The position numbers and the translations under genes are program-made. This document shows positions 1 through 8,853 of a stretch of 64,000 nt of DNA, piece by piece. Under the pieces are notes generated by a model, which ran no database searches, was not told the DNA's origin, and worked only from the letters and a program-made list of their open reading frames with translations. The DNA is from Rhizobium brockwellii (GTDB lineage Bacteria > Pseudomonadota > Alphaproteobacteria > Rhizobiales > Rhizobiaceae): contig NZ_CP053443.1 in NCBI RefSeq assembly GCF_000769405.2, forward strand, positions 186,001 through 250,000, written 5' to 3'. The stretch's first letter is position 1. The number at the start of each line of letters is the position of its first letter.

Positions 1-242
1 GCGTCGTAATTGTCCCGCTCGATCTCCATCCCGACGATGAACACCATCGCTGTGCCCGTCGCCTTGCGGTCGACGACGGCCACCTCCGCCTTGATGATCC
101 CTTCCTCGCGCAGCCGCTTCAACCGCCTCTGCACGGCCGAGACCGACAGTCCGATCCGTTCGGCAATCGTTTCGGCTTTCAGCTGGCAGTCGCGCTGAAC
201 GATATCGAGAATGTCACGGTCAAAACGATCCAGCTGTTCCAT
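1..242 (-). CDS. Lrp/AsnC-family transcriptional regulator (N-terminal part, cut by window edge)
   Basis: The minus-strand reading frame from an ATG at 240-242 gives 80 residues and runs off the left edge. The start MEQLDRFDRDILNIVQRD followed by an AERIGLS..AVQRRLKRL helix-turn-helix is the classic Lrp/AsnC DNA-binding domain, and the last residues (TAMVFIVGMEIER) begin the ligand-binding RAM domain. Such proteins sense an amino acid and usually control a neighbouring transport or catabolic gene. It is divergent from the amino-acid ABC operon starting at 406, and the 164-bp gap contains a TGCATA-AAA-TATGCA palindrome, so it is the likely regulator of that operon. Ligand unknown. Confidence 0.9.
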   Translation of the reverse strand, partial: MEQLDRFDRDILDIVQRDCQLKAETIAERIGLSVSAVQRRLKRLREEGIIKAEVAVVDRKATGTAMVFIVGMEIERDNYD

Positions 243-312
243 TGTCCAATCCTAGTTCTCGCCGCAGCAACTCGCGCATTCTGCCGTACTTGCCGCACGA
301 AGAAGATTATTT

Positions 313-327
313 TGCATAAAATATGCA
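313..327. promoter_or_regulatory. Palindrome in the AsnC/ABC-operon divergent promoter region
   Basis: TGCATA at 313-318 and TATGCA at 322-327 form a perfect inverted repeat around AAA, in an A+T-rich patch between the divergent regulator and the amino-acid ABC operon. Lrp/AsnC proteins commonly bind such short A/T-rich dyads. The assignment to this regulator is inferred from position only. Confidence 0.5.
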
Positions 328-405
328 GAATAGATGAAAACTGCGCGAAAAAACCGCGTTATTTTGTCATTATCCTTCGCAAATTCAATTCACCCGGAAC
401 CATGC

Positions 406-1185
406 ATGCCAGATCAACCCTTTCCTGCTCTTCGCGTCGATGATCTCCATAAAAGCTTCGGCCCGCAACAGGTTCTCAAGGGTATCTCGACGCAGGCCGA
501 GAAGTCCGATGTGATTTCTATCATCGGTTCGTCGGGCTCCGGCAAGAGCACCTTTCTCAGGTGCATCAATTTCCTGGAAACGCCGGATCGTGGCCGCATT
601 GCCGTGAACGGCGAGGAGATCGCGCTGAAGATGGGGCGGGGCGGGCGGCTGCAGCCGCGCAGCTGGCGGCAGATAGAACGGATACGGACCGGACTGGGGA
701 TGGTCTTCCAGAGTTTCAATCTCTGGGCTCATCGGACGGTGCTGGAAAACGTCATCGAGGCGCCGGTGCACGTCATGGGCATTTCGCGGCGCGAGGCTAT
801 CGAAAAGGCCGAGGCCCTGCTCCACAAGGTCGGGCTCTTCGATAAACGCGATGCCTATCCTGCGTTCCTCTCCGGCGGTCAACAACAGCGCGCGGCGATT
901 GCCAGGGCGCTGTGCGTCGACCCTGATGTCATGCTGTTCGACGAGCCGACATCGGCGCTTGATCCGGAACTGGTCGGCGAGGTCCTGAAGGTCATCCGCG
1001 ATCTCGCAGAAGAAGGCCGGACCATGCTGATCGTCACGCATGAGATGCGCTTCGCGCGCGATGTCTCCAGCCGTGTTCTCTTCCTGCATCAGGGACGGAT
1101 CGAGGAAGAAGGCCCGCCGGAACAGATATTCGGGGCGCCCGTCAGCGCCCGCTGCCGGGAATTCACCGGCCTCAGCGCCCACTGA
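406..1185 (+). CDS. Polar amino-acid ABC transporter ATP-binding protein (HisP/OccP type)
   Basis: 259 residues from the ATG at 406; an in-frame ATG at 334 would add 24 residues lacking family resemblance. Walker A is GSSGSGKST, the signature is LSGGQQQR, Walker B is [14 protein letters not shown], and the switch histidine lies in IVTHEM. The insert between Walker A and the Q-loop (about residues 65-95, rich in basic residues) is typical of HisP/OccP/NocP proteins, which energise uptake of basic amino acids or opines. It is the first gene of a tight operon with a periplasmic binding protein (1233) and two permeases (2019, 2757). The substrate cannot be read from the ATPase. Confidence 0.93.
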   Translation: MPDQPFPALRVDDLHKSFGPQQVLKGISTQAEKSDVISIIGSSGSGKSTFLRCINFLETPDRGRIAVNGEEIALKMGRGGRLQPRSWRQIERIRTGLGMVFQSFNLWAHRTVLENVIEAPVHVMGISRREAIEKAEALLHKVGLFDKRDAYPAFLSGGQQQRAAIARALCVDPDVMLFDEPTSALDPELVGEVLKVIRDLAEEGRTMLIVTHEMRFARDVSSRVLFLHQGRIEEEGPPEQIFGAPVSARCREFTGLSAH

Positions 1186-1232
1186 TGCACTCCGGGCTCT
1201 CATCGACAACACAAACCAGGAGAATCCTGCGA

Positions 1233-2006
1233 ATGAAACTGCTCCCCACGCTTTTTGCCGGCGCGGCACTCGTGCTTTCCGCCGTCACCGCACAGGCCGA
1301 AGTCCGCTTCGGCGTTATGAACGAATCCTATCCGCCCTTCTTCGCCAAGGACGCCTCCGGCCAATGGCAGGGATGGGAGATCGACCTGATGAACGCTGTG
1401 TGCGAGCAGATGAAGGAAAAATGCTCGATCGTCGAGATTTCCTGGGATGGTCTCATTCCGGCCCTCCAGAGCAAGAAGTTCGACGTGATCTGGTCGTCGA
1501 TGTCGAACACCGCGGAACGCTCAAAGGTGATCGACTTCACCGATAAATATTACAACACGCCGAGCACGTTGATCGGTCCCAAGGACCAGAAGCCGGGCGT
1601 CACTGCCGAGGACGTGAAAGGCAAGACCATCGGCATCCAGGTGTCGACGATCCAGTCGGAATATTACAAGAAGTATTTCGCCGAGGCTGCCGAGGAAAAG
1701 ACCTACCAGACGCTCGACGAGGCGTTCCAGGATCTCGCCTCCGGCCGTATCGACTATGTCTTCGGCGATTCACTGGCGCTTGACGCTTTCCTGAAAAGCG
1801 ATGGCGGCAAGGATTGCTGCGCCAAGATGGGCGACGTTGCCGACGACAAGGAGATTCTCGGCGCCGGCGTCTCGGGCGGTCTGCGCAAGGAAGACACTGA
1901 GCTGAAGGCCAAGCTAAATACGGCGATCGCCGCTGTCCGCGCCAGTGGCCAGTATGACGCCATCAACAAGAAATACTTCGATTTCGACATCTACGGCGCA
2001 AAGTAA
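1233..2006 (+). CDS. Periplasmic amino-acid-binding protein of the ABC transporter
   Basis: The ATG at 1233 follows a CAGGAGAAT ribosome site and starts a signal peptide (MKLLPTLFAGAALVLSAVTAQA), giving 257 residues. The mature part begins EVRFGVMNESYPPFF, then GWEIDLMNAVCEQM and an FTDKYYNTPS block, all typical of family-3 (SBP_bac_3) amino-acid receptors. Two Cys pairs are present (the CEQMKEKCS area and DCCAK). It would deliver substrate to the permease pair downstream. The family includes lysine/arginine/ornithine, opine and glutamine receptors. With a homocysteine methyltransferase at the end of the cluster a sulfur amino acid is possible, but that is inference. Confidence 0.92.
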   Translation: MKLLPTLFAGAALVLSAVTAQAEVRFGVMNESYPPFFAKDASGQWQGWEIDLMNAVCEQMKEKCSIVEISWDGLIPALQSKKFDVIWSSMSNTAERSKVIDFTDKYYNTPSTLIGPKDQKPGVTAEDVKGKTIGIQVSTIQSEYYKKYFAEAAEEKTYQTLDEAFQDLASGRIDYVFGDSLALDAFLKSDGGKDCCAKMGDVADDKEILGAGVSGGLRKEDTELKAKLNTAIAAVRASGQYDAINKKYFDFDIYGAK

Positions 2007-2018
2007 GCAGCCGGAACG

Positions 2019-2744
2019 ATGGCGACCACGCAACAAGGTATTCTGGACCTGCTGTCTCCCTATCCTCCGGGATGGGGCGGCGTCCTTTTGGCAGGTGCGG
2101 TCTCCACGGTCGCCATCTCGGCTTGCGCCTTCGCGATCGGCCTGCTGCTCGGCACGGGCGGCGCGCTGGGAAAGCTCTCGGGCAATCGTATACTGCGCCT
2201 GCTGCTCGATCTCTATACCACGCTGATCCGCGCCGTTCCCGAGCTGATCCTGATCGTCGGGCTCTATTATGCCGGCACCGATGGCCTCAACCGGCTGCTC
2301 GCTGCGTTGGAGCTGCCGCCGGTCAATGTAAACGGCTTCGTCGCAGCCGTCGCGGTGCTCGGCTTCGTCCAGGGTGCCTACATGACGGAGGTGCTGCGCG
2401 GCGCGATCCTTGCCATTCCCGTCGGCCAGATCGAGGCCGCCAAAGCCTTCGGCATGGGACCGGTGCTGAGGTTCCGCCGGGTCCTGCTGCCGGCGCTCCT
2501 GCCAAACGCGCTGCCGGGTCTTGCCAATCTATGGATGTCGGTCACCAAGGACAGCGCGCTGGTGGCGGTCGTCGGCTACCAGGAACTGGCGCTCGCCACC
2601 CGTCTTGCCGGGGCAAGCACCAAGCATTACTTCGTCTTTTTCCTTGCTTCGGCCCTTCTCTATCTCGCCATCACGCTTGTTTCCAACGTCGTCTTCAAAC
2701 TGATCGAGGGACGGGTACGGCGGGGGCAGCCGCGCCTTGCCTGA
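2019..2744 (+). CDS. Amino-acid ABC transporter permease (HisQ type)
   Basis: 241 residues with about five hydrophobic segments. The EAA loop EAAKAFGMGPVLRFRRVLLPALLPNALPG (about residues 138-167) is the site that contacts the ATPase in HisQ/OccQ-type permeases. The gene starts 12 bp after the binding-protein stop and is followed 12 bp later by the second permease, so the pair probably forms the heterodimeric membrane channel. Nothing in the sequence looks disrupted. Confidence 0.92.
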   Translation: MATTQQGILDLLSPYPPGWGGVLLAGAVSTVAISACAFAIGLLLGTGGALGKLSGNRILRLLLDLYTTLIRAVPELILIVGLYYAGTDGLNRLLAALELPPVNVNGFVAAVAVLGFVQGAYMTEVLRGAILAIPVGQIEAAKAFGMGPVLRFRRVLLPALLPNALPGLANLWMSVTKDSALVAVVGYQELALATRLAGASTKHYFVFFLASALLYLAITLVSNVVFKLIEGRVRRGQPRLA

Positions 2745-2756
2745 AGAAAGCGCCCC

Positions 2757-3446
2757 ATGAATTTCACCTGGATCTCTTCCTATTGGCCGCTGCTTCTGAC
2801 CGGCGCCTGGCAGACCGTTTGCCTGCTGGTGATCTCCGTGGTGTTCGGCTTCGCCATCGCCATAGGCCTCGCGTTTGCGCAGGTCAGCGGCGGCAGGCTG
2901 ACGCGGCTCTTGGCGCGCAGTTACTGCACCTTCTTTCGCGGCACGCCGCTGCTGATACAGCTATGGCTTCTCTACTACGGGGTGGGCTCGCTGCTGCCCA
3001 TGGTCCCCGGTGTCCGCCAGAGCCTGTTCTGGCCGATCCTGCGCGAGGGCTTCTTCTTCGCCGCCGTCAGTTTTACCCTGAACTATGCAGCCTATGAGGC
3101 GGAGGTGTTGCGCGGCGCGCTGCTTGCCGTTCCCAAGGGCGAGCTCGAAGCGGGCCGGGCCTTCGGCCTGTCGCCCTGGATGCTGGTCCGCCGCATCTGG
3201 CTGCCGCGCGCCATTCGCATCGCCCTGCCGACGATTGCGGGAGAGATCGTCATGCAGCTCAAGGCGACGCCGCTCGCCTTTACGGTGACGGTGATGGATC
3301 TCTATGCCGTGGCAAACAAGGTTCGGCAGGACACGCTGCTCGTCTATGAACCGCTGCTGGTCGTCACCCTCTTCTATCTCGCGCTGACCGCCGTAATCGC
3401 CCGCGTCTTCCGAAGTCTCGAAGCGCAGGTGCCGGTTCGCCGCTAG
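2757..3446 (+). CDS. Amino-acid ABC transporter permease (HisM type)
   Basis: 229 residues. A hydrophobic N-terminus (MNFTWISSYWPLLLTGAWQTV) leads to the conserved RSYCTFFRGTPLLIQLWLLYYG segment and an EAA loop (ELEAGRAFGLSPWMLVRRIWLPRA). These are diagnostic of the HisM/OccM half of polar amino-acid importers. It is the last gene of the four-gene transporter. A 122-bp gap then precedes the homocysteine methyltransferase, which may have its own promoter or be read through. Confidence 0.92.
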   Translation: MNFTWISSYWPLLLTGAWQTVCLLVISVVFGFAIAIGLAFAQVSGGRLTRLLARSYCTFFRGTPLLIQLWLLYYGVGSLLPMVPGVRQSLFWPILREGFFFAAVSFTLNYAAYEAEVLRGALLAVPKGELEAGRAFGLSPWMLVRRIWLPRAIRIALPTIAGEIVMQLKATPLAFTVTVMDLYAVANKVRQDTLLVYEPLLVVTLFYLALTAVIARVFRSLEAQVPVRR

Positions 3447-3568
3447 GCCGACGGCAAAGAAACTGGTCATGAGTTCCCTCACGCACGAACCACGTACATC
3501 TCGCCCACCTTTGTTATGCAAAAGCCCGCCGCCGCTGACGGCGCGACAGCCTGAATGGAGACCTCTTC

Positions 3569-4477
3569 ATGAGCACGATGCGAATTCTCGATGGCGGCAT
3601 GAGCCGCGAACTGTTGCGGCTGGGCGCCGAGCTGAAACAACCGGAATGGTCGGCATTGGCGCTGATCAATGCGCCGGATATCGTCCGTAAGGTTCACCAG
3701 GAATTCATCGCTGCCGGCTCTGAGGTCGTTACGACAAACAGCTATGCGCTCGTGCCCTTTCATATTGGTGAGGACCGGTTCTGGAAGGAGGGGGCGGCGC
3801 TGATCCGTCTCGCCGGTCGCTTGGCGCGCGAGGCGGCTGATTCTGTCACGGATCGGAAGGTGCTGGTTGCCGGCTCGCTGCCGCCGATCTTCGGCTCATA
3901 CGAGCCGCAGAACTTTCAGCCTTCACGGGTGCAGGATTATCTCGAGGTGCTTGTCGAAAATCTTTCTCCCTTCGTCGATGTATGGCTCGGTGAGACGTTA
4001 AGCCTGATTGCCGAGGCAGAGGCTGTCCGCAAGGCGGTGGCGGCATCAGGCAAGCCGTTCTGGATTTCGTTCACATTGGTCGATGACGAGGCAGCGATAA
4101 GGGGCGGCGAACCGAAGCTGCGCTCCGAAGAAAGGGTCGAGGACGCGGCATCCTGGGCGGGTTCATCGGGCGCCGAAGCCCTCTTGTTCAATTGCAGCAA
4201 GCCTGAGGTCATGCAGGCGGCGGTGGAGACCGCGGCGCGCGTGTTCCGGACAATGGACGCGCGCATCGAAATCGGCGTCTATGCCAATGCCTTCGAAGGG
4301 GAGCAAGGCGAGGCAGCCGCCAATGAAGGCCTGCATAAGACCCGCAACGACCTAAATGACGATGCCTACTCGCGCTATGCCTGCTCCTGGGCTGAGGCCG
4401 GCGCGACCATCATCGGCGGCTGCTGCGGCATTGGCGCCGCCCATATCCATCGCCTGAAGAAGACGCTTTTGGATTGA
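3569..4477 (+). CDS. Homocysteine S-methyltransferase family protein
   Basis: 302 residues, close to the size of MmuM/HMT enzymes, which move a methyl group from S-methylmethionine to homocysteine, making methionine. It starts with the DGGMSRELLRLGA block. The zinc-site cysteines are present: one in LLFNCSKPE (about residue 211) and the pair in IIGGCCGIG (about residues 286-287). GGAGACCTCTTC lies just upstream of the ATG. Gene order suggests that the transporter before it may import a methionine derivative such as S-methylmethionine. No SAM riboswitch consensus was recognised in the leader. Confidence 0.88.
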   Translation: MSTMRILDGGMSRELLRLGAELKQPEWSALALINAPDIVRKVHQEFIAAGSEVVTTNSYALVPFHIGEDRFWKEGAALIRLAGRLAREAADSVTDRKVLVAGSLPPIFGSYEPQNFQPSRVQDYLEVLVENLSPFVDVWLGETLSLIAEAEAVRKAVAASGKPFWISFTLVDDEAAIRGGEPKLRSEERVEDAASWAGSSGAEALLFNCSKPEVMQAAVETAARVFRTMDARIEIGVYANAFEGEQGEAAANEGLHKTRNDLNDDAYSRYACSWAEAGATIIGGCCGIGAAHIHRLKKTLLD

Positions 4478-4512
4478 AGCGGCACGTCAGGAGATCGGCT
4501 ATGTCGCAATTG

Positions 4513-5079
4513 TCATTTGGTGTTTGACGCCGTCTTCTGGAGCTCGAGCAGAAGCTCGATCAACTTCGGGGCCATCTCCCTGATTTCCGAAAGGTGGACG
4601 GCGCTCAGTCGCGTCAGAAGCGCGTCCGCCTTATCCGTCAGAAGAACCGTCTGGCGGCGCCTGTCGGCCGGATCGGCATGACGTTCGACCAGTCCGGCAT
4701 CCGACAACCGCCCGACAAGCTCGGTCGCCGTATGCGGCGCGATGATCAGCCGCTCGGCCAGCATGCCGATGGTCATGGCATCGCCACGTTGTCCCTTGAT
4801 CGCCAAAAGGGCCTGATGCTGCTGCGGGGGCAATCCCTCCGACTGGGCGGCCGAGGCGCTGAAGTCCATGAACTGGCGAAGCGCGAATCTGAGGTCGGCG
4901 AGAGCCTCGTAATCCTCCTGTCTCAGCGGCGGCGCGGTCTTCCTCAAAGCACTTCTCCTCTGCCGCAACGGCTGCCAGGGTCGGCAGCCCATGCCGCCAT
5001 CATCGAATAGATGGGCAGTCGCCAGGCGGTCAAGTGAGGCATCTTCATGGGACATTTTCGCCTTCATGCTTTCACCCAT
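4513..5079 (-). CDS. MarR-family transcriptional regulator
   Basis: 188 residues from the ATG at 5077-5079 (MGESMKAKMSHED); a later start at 5067 is also possible. The reading frame is open much further upstream, but that part overlaps the ClC gene and has no regulator resemblance. The core LPPQQHQALLAIKG..IGMLAERLIIAPHTATELVGRL..GLVERHADPADRRRQTVLLT is the winged helix with the conserved D-x-R-x-R wing of MarR proteins. It faces the ClC gene across about 70 bp containing a perfect dyad (5085-5103), so it probably represses itself and the channel gene. Inducer unknown. Confidence 0.88.
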   Translation of the reverse strand: MGESMKAKMSHEDASLDRLATAHLFDDGGMGCRPWQPLRQRRSALRKTAPPLRQEDYEALADLRFALRQFMDFSASAAQSEGLPPQQHQALLAIKGQRGDAMTIGMLAERLIIAPHTATELVGRLSDAGLVERHADPADRRRQTVLLTDKADALLTRLSAVHLSEIREMAPKLIELLLELQKTASNTK

Positions 5080-5084
5080 TGATT

Positions 5085-5103
5085 TATATCGTATCACGAT
5101 ATA
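5085..5103. promoter_or_regulatory. Perfect operator-like palindrome between marR-type gene and clc
   Basis: TATATCGT (5085-5092) and ACGATATA (5096-5103) form a perfect 8-bp inverted repeat with a 3-bp spacer, lying 6 bp upstream of the MarR start and 45 bp upstream of the channel start. Size and position fit a MarR dimer site controlling both divergent genes. Confidence 0.7.
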
Positions 5104-5148
5104 TTGACGCGCCTCAAGCGTATCCATTCCGGCGTAGCAGAGGCTTCC

Positions 5149-6963
5149 ATGGCGCAGCATCCACCAAACAACCGGCCGCACGATTTCACCGGCGGTCTTT
5201 CCCGGCGCGAGGCCGGCGATTTCACCACCGACAGGCGGGTCCTCCTCCTGGTCGGCATGTCCATCATTGTCGGCACGGCCGGTGCGTTTGCCGCCTGGTG
5301 TCTCGTCAGCCTCATCGCGCTGGTGACGAATGTCATCTGGTTCGGAGAGATCGGCATCCAGCCCGCCTCTCTGGCTGCGGTGCCGCGCTCGCTGTGGGTG
5401 GTGCTGGTTCCGCCGTTCGGCGGGCTCGTCATCGGATTGATGGCCCGTTTCGGGTCGGAGAAGATCCGCGGCCACGGCATTCCCGAGGCGATCGAGGCCA
5501 TCCTGATCGGCGGCAGCCGGATGTCGCCGAAGGTCGCGGTCCTCAAGCCCATGTCATCGGCGATTTCCATCGGAACCGGCGGCCCGTTCGGCGCCGAGGG
5601 GCCGATCATCATGACCGGCGGTGCGATCGGATCGCTGTTCGCGCAATTCTTTCACATGAGCGCTGCAGAGCGGAAAACGCTGCTCGTCGCCGGCGCGGCC
5701 GCCGGCATGACGGCGATTTTCGGTTCGCCGATCGCCGCGGTCATGCTGGCGGTCGAACTGCTGTTGTTCGAATGGAAGCCGCGCAGCTTCATTCCCGTCG
5801 CCGTTGCTGCCTGCGTGTCGATCTGCTGGCGCCCGCTGCTGTTCGGCGTCGGCCCGCTGTTCCCGACCCACTTTCAGGTGACCTTGCCCTGGTGGGGTAT
5901 TTTCGCCTGCGCGGCGATGGGGATCATCTCCGGCCTGCAATCGGGATTGCTGACGACGCTGCTCTACCGGATCGAGGACCTGTTCGAAGCCTCGCCGATC
6001 CAATGGATGTGGTGGCCCGCACTCGGCGGTCTCGTCATCGGTCTCGGCGGCCTGATCGAACCGCGGGCCATGGGCGTCGGCTACGACATCATCGATGGCT
6101 TGCTCAACAACCGGCTGCTCGCCCCGGCGGTGATGTCGATCCTGCTGATGAAGACGATCATCTGGCTGTTTGCCCTGTCGTCGGGCACCTCCGGTGGCGT
6201 GCTTGCGCCGCTCCTCATCTTCGGCGGGGCTCTCGGATGGCTGGTCGGTCTTGTCATGCCGGGCAATGATCCCGGCTTCTGGGCGCTGCTCGGAATGGCG
6301 GCGATGATGGGTGGAACCATGCGTGCACCGCTGACGGGCACTTTCTTTGCGATGGAGATCACCGGCGACGTCAGCACGCTCGTTCCGCTGCTTGCCGCAA
6401 CCGTGGTGGCCTATGCCGTCACCGTCCTTCTGCTGCGCCGCTCGATCCTCACCGAGAAGATCGCCCGCCGCGGTCAGCACATCACCCGCGAATATGGCGT
6501 CGACCCGTTCGAACTGTCGCGCGCAAGGGAGATTATGATCAGCGATGTCGACACGCTTCCCGTCGCCATGACGGTGGGAGAGGCGTGCGATTTCTTCGCC
6601 TCGCAGCAGAAAACGCACCGGATCTATCCGGTGGTCGATGCGACAGGCAGGCTGGCCGGCGTCGTATCGAGGGCCGACGCTCTGCTCTGGCAGGGGAATT
6701 CGGACCTCGCCAGTCAGACGCTCGCGGAAAACGTGACGGATGATTCCGTTCCGGTGGGGCATCCTGATGATACGGTCGCATTCATCGCGGATCTGATGCT
6801 GTCTACCGGCGACGGACGCATTCCGATAGTCGATCCGACCTCAGGGAAATTATGCGGCCTGATCGCCCGCAAGGATCTGCTGCGGTTGTGCAGTTCCTAC
6901 AGGTCAGCGGAACTGGATCGGCGCCCGTATCTCACCGCCGGCTCGAAGAGCAAGTCGCGGTAG
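5149..6963 (+). CDS. ClC-family chloride channel/transporter with C-terminal CBS pair
   Basis: 604 residues from the ATG at 5149; the frame is open to 5104 but those residues lie in the operator region. ClC signatures are present: GHGIP (about 108-112), GAEGP (about 148-152) holding the gating glutamate at about 150 and replacing the commoner GREGP, and GTSGGVLAP in the second half. About ten membrane segments precede two CBS domains (about 478-525 and 530-585, e.g. HRIYPVVDATGRLAGVVSRADAL). The retained gating glutamate allows either a Cl-/H+ antiporter or a channel. Divergent from the MarR regulator, its probable repressor. Confidence 0.92.
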   Translation: MAQHPPNNRPHDFTGGLSRREAGDFTTDRRVLLLVGMSIIVGTAGAFAAWCLVSLIALVTNVIWFGEIGIQPASLAAVPRSLWVVLVPPFGGLVIGLMARFGSEKIRGHGIPEAIEAILIGGSRMSPKVAVLKPMSSAISIGTGGPFGAEGPIIMTGGAIGSLFAQFFHMSAAERKTLLVAGAAAGMTAIFGSPIAAVMLAVELLLFEWKPRSFIPVAVAACVSICWRPLLFGVGPLFPTHFQVTLPWWGIFACAAMGIISGLQSGLLTTLLYRIEDLFEASPIQWMWWPALGGLVIGLGGLIEPRAMGVGYDIIDGLLNNRLLAPAVMSILLMKTIIWLFALSSGTSGGVLAPLLIFGGALGWLVGLVMPGNDPGFWALLGMAAMMGGTMRAPLTGTFFAMEITGDVSTLVPLLAATVVAYAVTVLLLRRSILTEKIARRGQHITREYGVDPFELSRAREIMISDVDTLPVAMTVGEACDFFASQQKTHRIYPVVDATGRLAGVVSRADALLWQGNSDLASQTLAENVTDDSVPVGHPDDTVAFIADLMLSTGDGRIPIVDPTSGKLCGLIARKDLLRLCSSYRSAELDRRPYLTAGSKSKSR

Positions 6964-7001
6964 CGGTCCGCGGGCGTCCTCCGCATCGCTACTGCTACTG
7001 C

Positions 7002-7037
7002 CGCGCGCCGCATGGATCAGGTCCCATGCGGCGCGCG
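7002..7037. terminator. Strong hairpin between convergent clc and ssuB-type genes
   Basis: A 14-bp perfect stem (7002-7015 with 7024-7037) and an 8-nt loop lie between the two convergent stop codons. No T-tract follows on either strand, so termination is inferred from position and stem strength. Confidence 0.5.
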
Positions 7038-7049
7038 CGCTTGAAGACG

Positions 7050-7826
7050 TTAATGCAGCCCGAACAGGTTCAGCAACTCTTCGCGGTGTCGAACGAATTC
7101 CGGTGCGCTGCGGTCGCGGGGCCGGGGCAGATCGATTTCGATCAGACGCGGCTCGCCGCCCTTTTCCCGTGGCAGGATGAGGATCCGGTCGGCCAGATAG
7201 ATGGCCTCCTCGAGATCATGGGTAACGAGGATGGTCGTCACATCCTCATCGCGCCAGATCCGTGCGAGTTCCTGCTGCATGCCGATCTTGGTCATCGCGT
7301 CGAGCGCGCCGAGCGGTTCGTCGAGCAGCAGGATTTCCGGCTGGACGGCCAGAGCCCGGGCGATGCCGACGCGCTGGGCCATGCCGCCGGAGAGCTGCCG
7401 GGGATAGGCAGCCTCGAACTGCTGCAGGCCGACGAGCTTGACATAATGGCGCGCCCGTCCCCTCGCCTGCTCACGCGACAGGCCGCTAGTTTCCAGCCCG
7501 AAGGCCACATTGTCGAGCACGGTCAGCCAGGGCAGAAGGCGCGGTTCCTGAAAGATGACGGCGCGCTCTGCGCCGACGCCTCGCACCGCCTTGCCATCGA
7601 CGAGAACCTCGCCCGTGTCGGAATCCTCAAGGCCGGCCAGAACCCTGAGCAGGGTCGTTTTGCCCGAGCCGCTGGCGCCGACGATGGCGAGGCTTTCGCC
7701 GGAGCGGACGTAGAGGTTGACATCCCTGAGAACCTGTAGAGGTGTCCCGTTCAACCTGTAGGATTTGGAGAGGTGACTAATCGTCACCTCTCCGCGACGC
7801 GTGCCCTCGGCGATGCTCATCATCAT
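7050..7826 (-). CDS. Sulfonate/nitrate/taurine-type ABC transporter ATP-binding protein
   Basis: 258 residues; three consecutive ATGs (7826, 7823, 7820) follow a GAGG, so the exact start is uncertain. Walker A GASGSGKTT, Q-loop VIFQEPRLLPWL, signature LSGGMAQR and Walker B ILLLDEPLGALD are intact. The EPRLLPW form of the Q-loop is typical of SsuB/TauB/NrtD ATPases. It is the last gene of the operon monooxygenase-permease-receptor-ATPase and would power uptake of an alkanesulfonate or similar sulfur source. Confidence 0.9.
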   Translation of the reverse strand: MMMSIAEGTRRGEVTISHLSKSYRLNGTPLQVLRDVNLYVRSGESLAIVGASGSGKTTLLRVLAGLEDSDTGEVLVDGKAVRGVGAERAVIFQEPRLLPWLTVLDNVAFGLETSGLSREQARGRARHYVKLVGLQQFEAAYPRQLSGGMAQRVGIARALAVQPEILLLDEPLGALDAMTKIGMQQELARIWRDEDVTTILVTHDLEEAIYLADRILILPREKGGEPRLIEIDLPRPRDRSAPEFVRHREELLNLFGLH

Positions 7827-7829
7827 TCC

Positions 7830-8813
7830 TCAGTTGCTTGCCGGCTTGGCGTCGGCGGTCAAGAGGATGTCCTTGGCCGCCAGCTGGCCTTCCTTCAGCT
7901 TGCCTTCGCGAACGAGGACGTCGATCCAGAACTGGATGTCGCGCTCGACCGGCAGGCCTCCGGCACGCACGCCATAGCCGCGGAAATACTGTGCGATATC
8001 AGCATTCTCGCCCCGTTCACTGAGCGCCTTGGCGAGGATCCTCTTGGTTTCCTCCGGATGTTCGCGGGCGTAGTCGAGCGCGCGCGCCGACTGCTCGACG
8101 AAAATCTTTGCAGCTTCAGGATGTTCGCGAGCGAAATCACGGCGCAGGACCACGAAGCCCCCGGCGATGTCTCCAAGCACGTCGGTATCGTCGAAAATCG
8201 GCCGCAGGCCACCATTCTTCAGCGCAGCCCCCTCGAAGGTCGTCTGCCAGTAGCCGAAGGCGGCAATATCGACCTGCTTGGAGCGCAGCACCTGCTCAAG
8301 CTGCGGCCCGGGAACGACAAGCTGATTGGCTGCGTCCGCCGGCAGGCCGACGGAATGCAAGGCTTCGCGGATGGTATAGTCGAGATGTGCGCCAAGTGTA
8401 TTGACGGCGATGCTCTTGCCGGCAATGTCCTTGATATTTTTGATCGGGCTGTCTTCCAGCACGTAGAAGGTCGACTGGACCTCGTCATTGATGCCGTTTG
8501 AGGGATAGGCGGCGACGAAATCATTGCCGCCGATGATCGAATTCAGGACGGCGGAAGTTGCGGCGCTGCCGATCTCGACATCACCCGATGCCAGGGCGAT
8601 CAGGGAGGCCGGGCCGCCCTGGGCGTAGCCGACATTTTCCAGCGTGATGCCCGTTCCTTCGAAGTAGCCGAGTTCGGCGGCGAGTTCATGAGCGGCAAGA
8701 CCACCCTGGCTGGCGAGATAGCGCAGCTTCACCGTATCGGCGGCCGCGGCGGGTGAGGTTAGGCCGAGAGCAATCACTGCCGGCAGGAGAAGGTGGCGGG
8801 GATGGAATGTCAT
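7830..8813 (-). CDS. Aliphatic-sulfonate-type periplasmic binding protein
   Basis: 327 residues from the ATG at 8811-8813 (upstream AAAGG), with signal peptide MTFHPRHLLLPAVIALGLTSPAAAA. The mature protein starts DTVKLRYLASQGGLAAHELA and keeps the SsuA/TauA/NMT1 layout, including the GYAQGGPASLIALASGDVEIG and KSIAVNTLGAHLDYTIREAL blocks. It would bind the sulfonate-like substrate in the periplasm and hand it to the permease at 8854-9705. The stop is 3 bp from the ATPase start, indicating translational coupling. Confidence 0.9.
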   Translation of the reverse strand: MTFHPRHLLLPAVIALGLTSPAAAADTVKLRYLASQGGLAAHELAAELGYFEGTGITLENVGYAQGGPASLIALASGDVEIGSAATSAVLNSIIGGNDFVAAYPSNGINDEVQSTFYVLEDSPIKNIKDIAGKSIAVNTLGAHLDYTIREALHSVGLPADAANQLVVPGPQLEQVLRSKQVDIAAFGYWQTTFEGAALKNGGLRPIFDDTDVLGDIAGGFVVLRRDFAREHPEAAKIFVEQSARALDYAREHPEETKRILAKALSERGENADIAQYFRGYGVRAGGLPVERDIQFWIDVLVREGKLKEGQLAAKDILLTADAKPASN

Positions 8814-8853
8814 CTGGTGGTGCCTTTCGGAAGAGGAAAATCGGGAAAGCAGG

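Noticed and set aside
385..1269. Long minus-strand open frame opposite the HisP-like ATPase
   Set aside because: It lies antisense to a gene with complete ABC motifs, and its own translation is basic and repetitive without any domain; typical shadow in G+C-rich DNA.
3447..3568. SAM-type riboswitch before the homocysteine methyltransferase
   Set aside because: The leader is only 122 bp and does not show the conserved SAM-II or SAM-I blocks that I could look for; only a small G+C hairpin near the 3' end.
5554..6762. 402-codon minus-strand frame opposite the ClC gene
   Set aside because: Translation is rich in His/Arg/Asp/Gln with no family pattern; the plus strand has the full ClC and CBS motifs.
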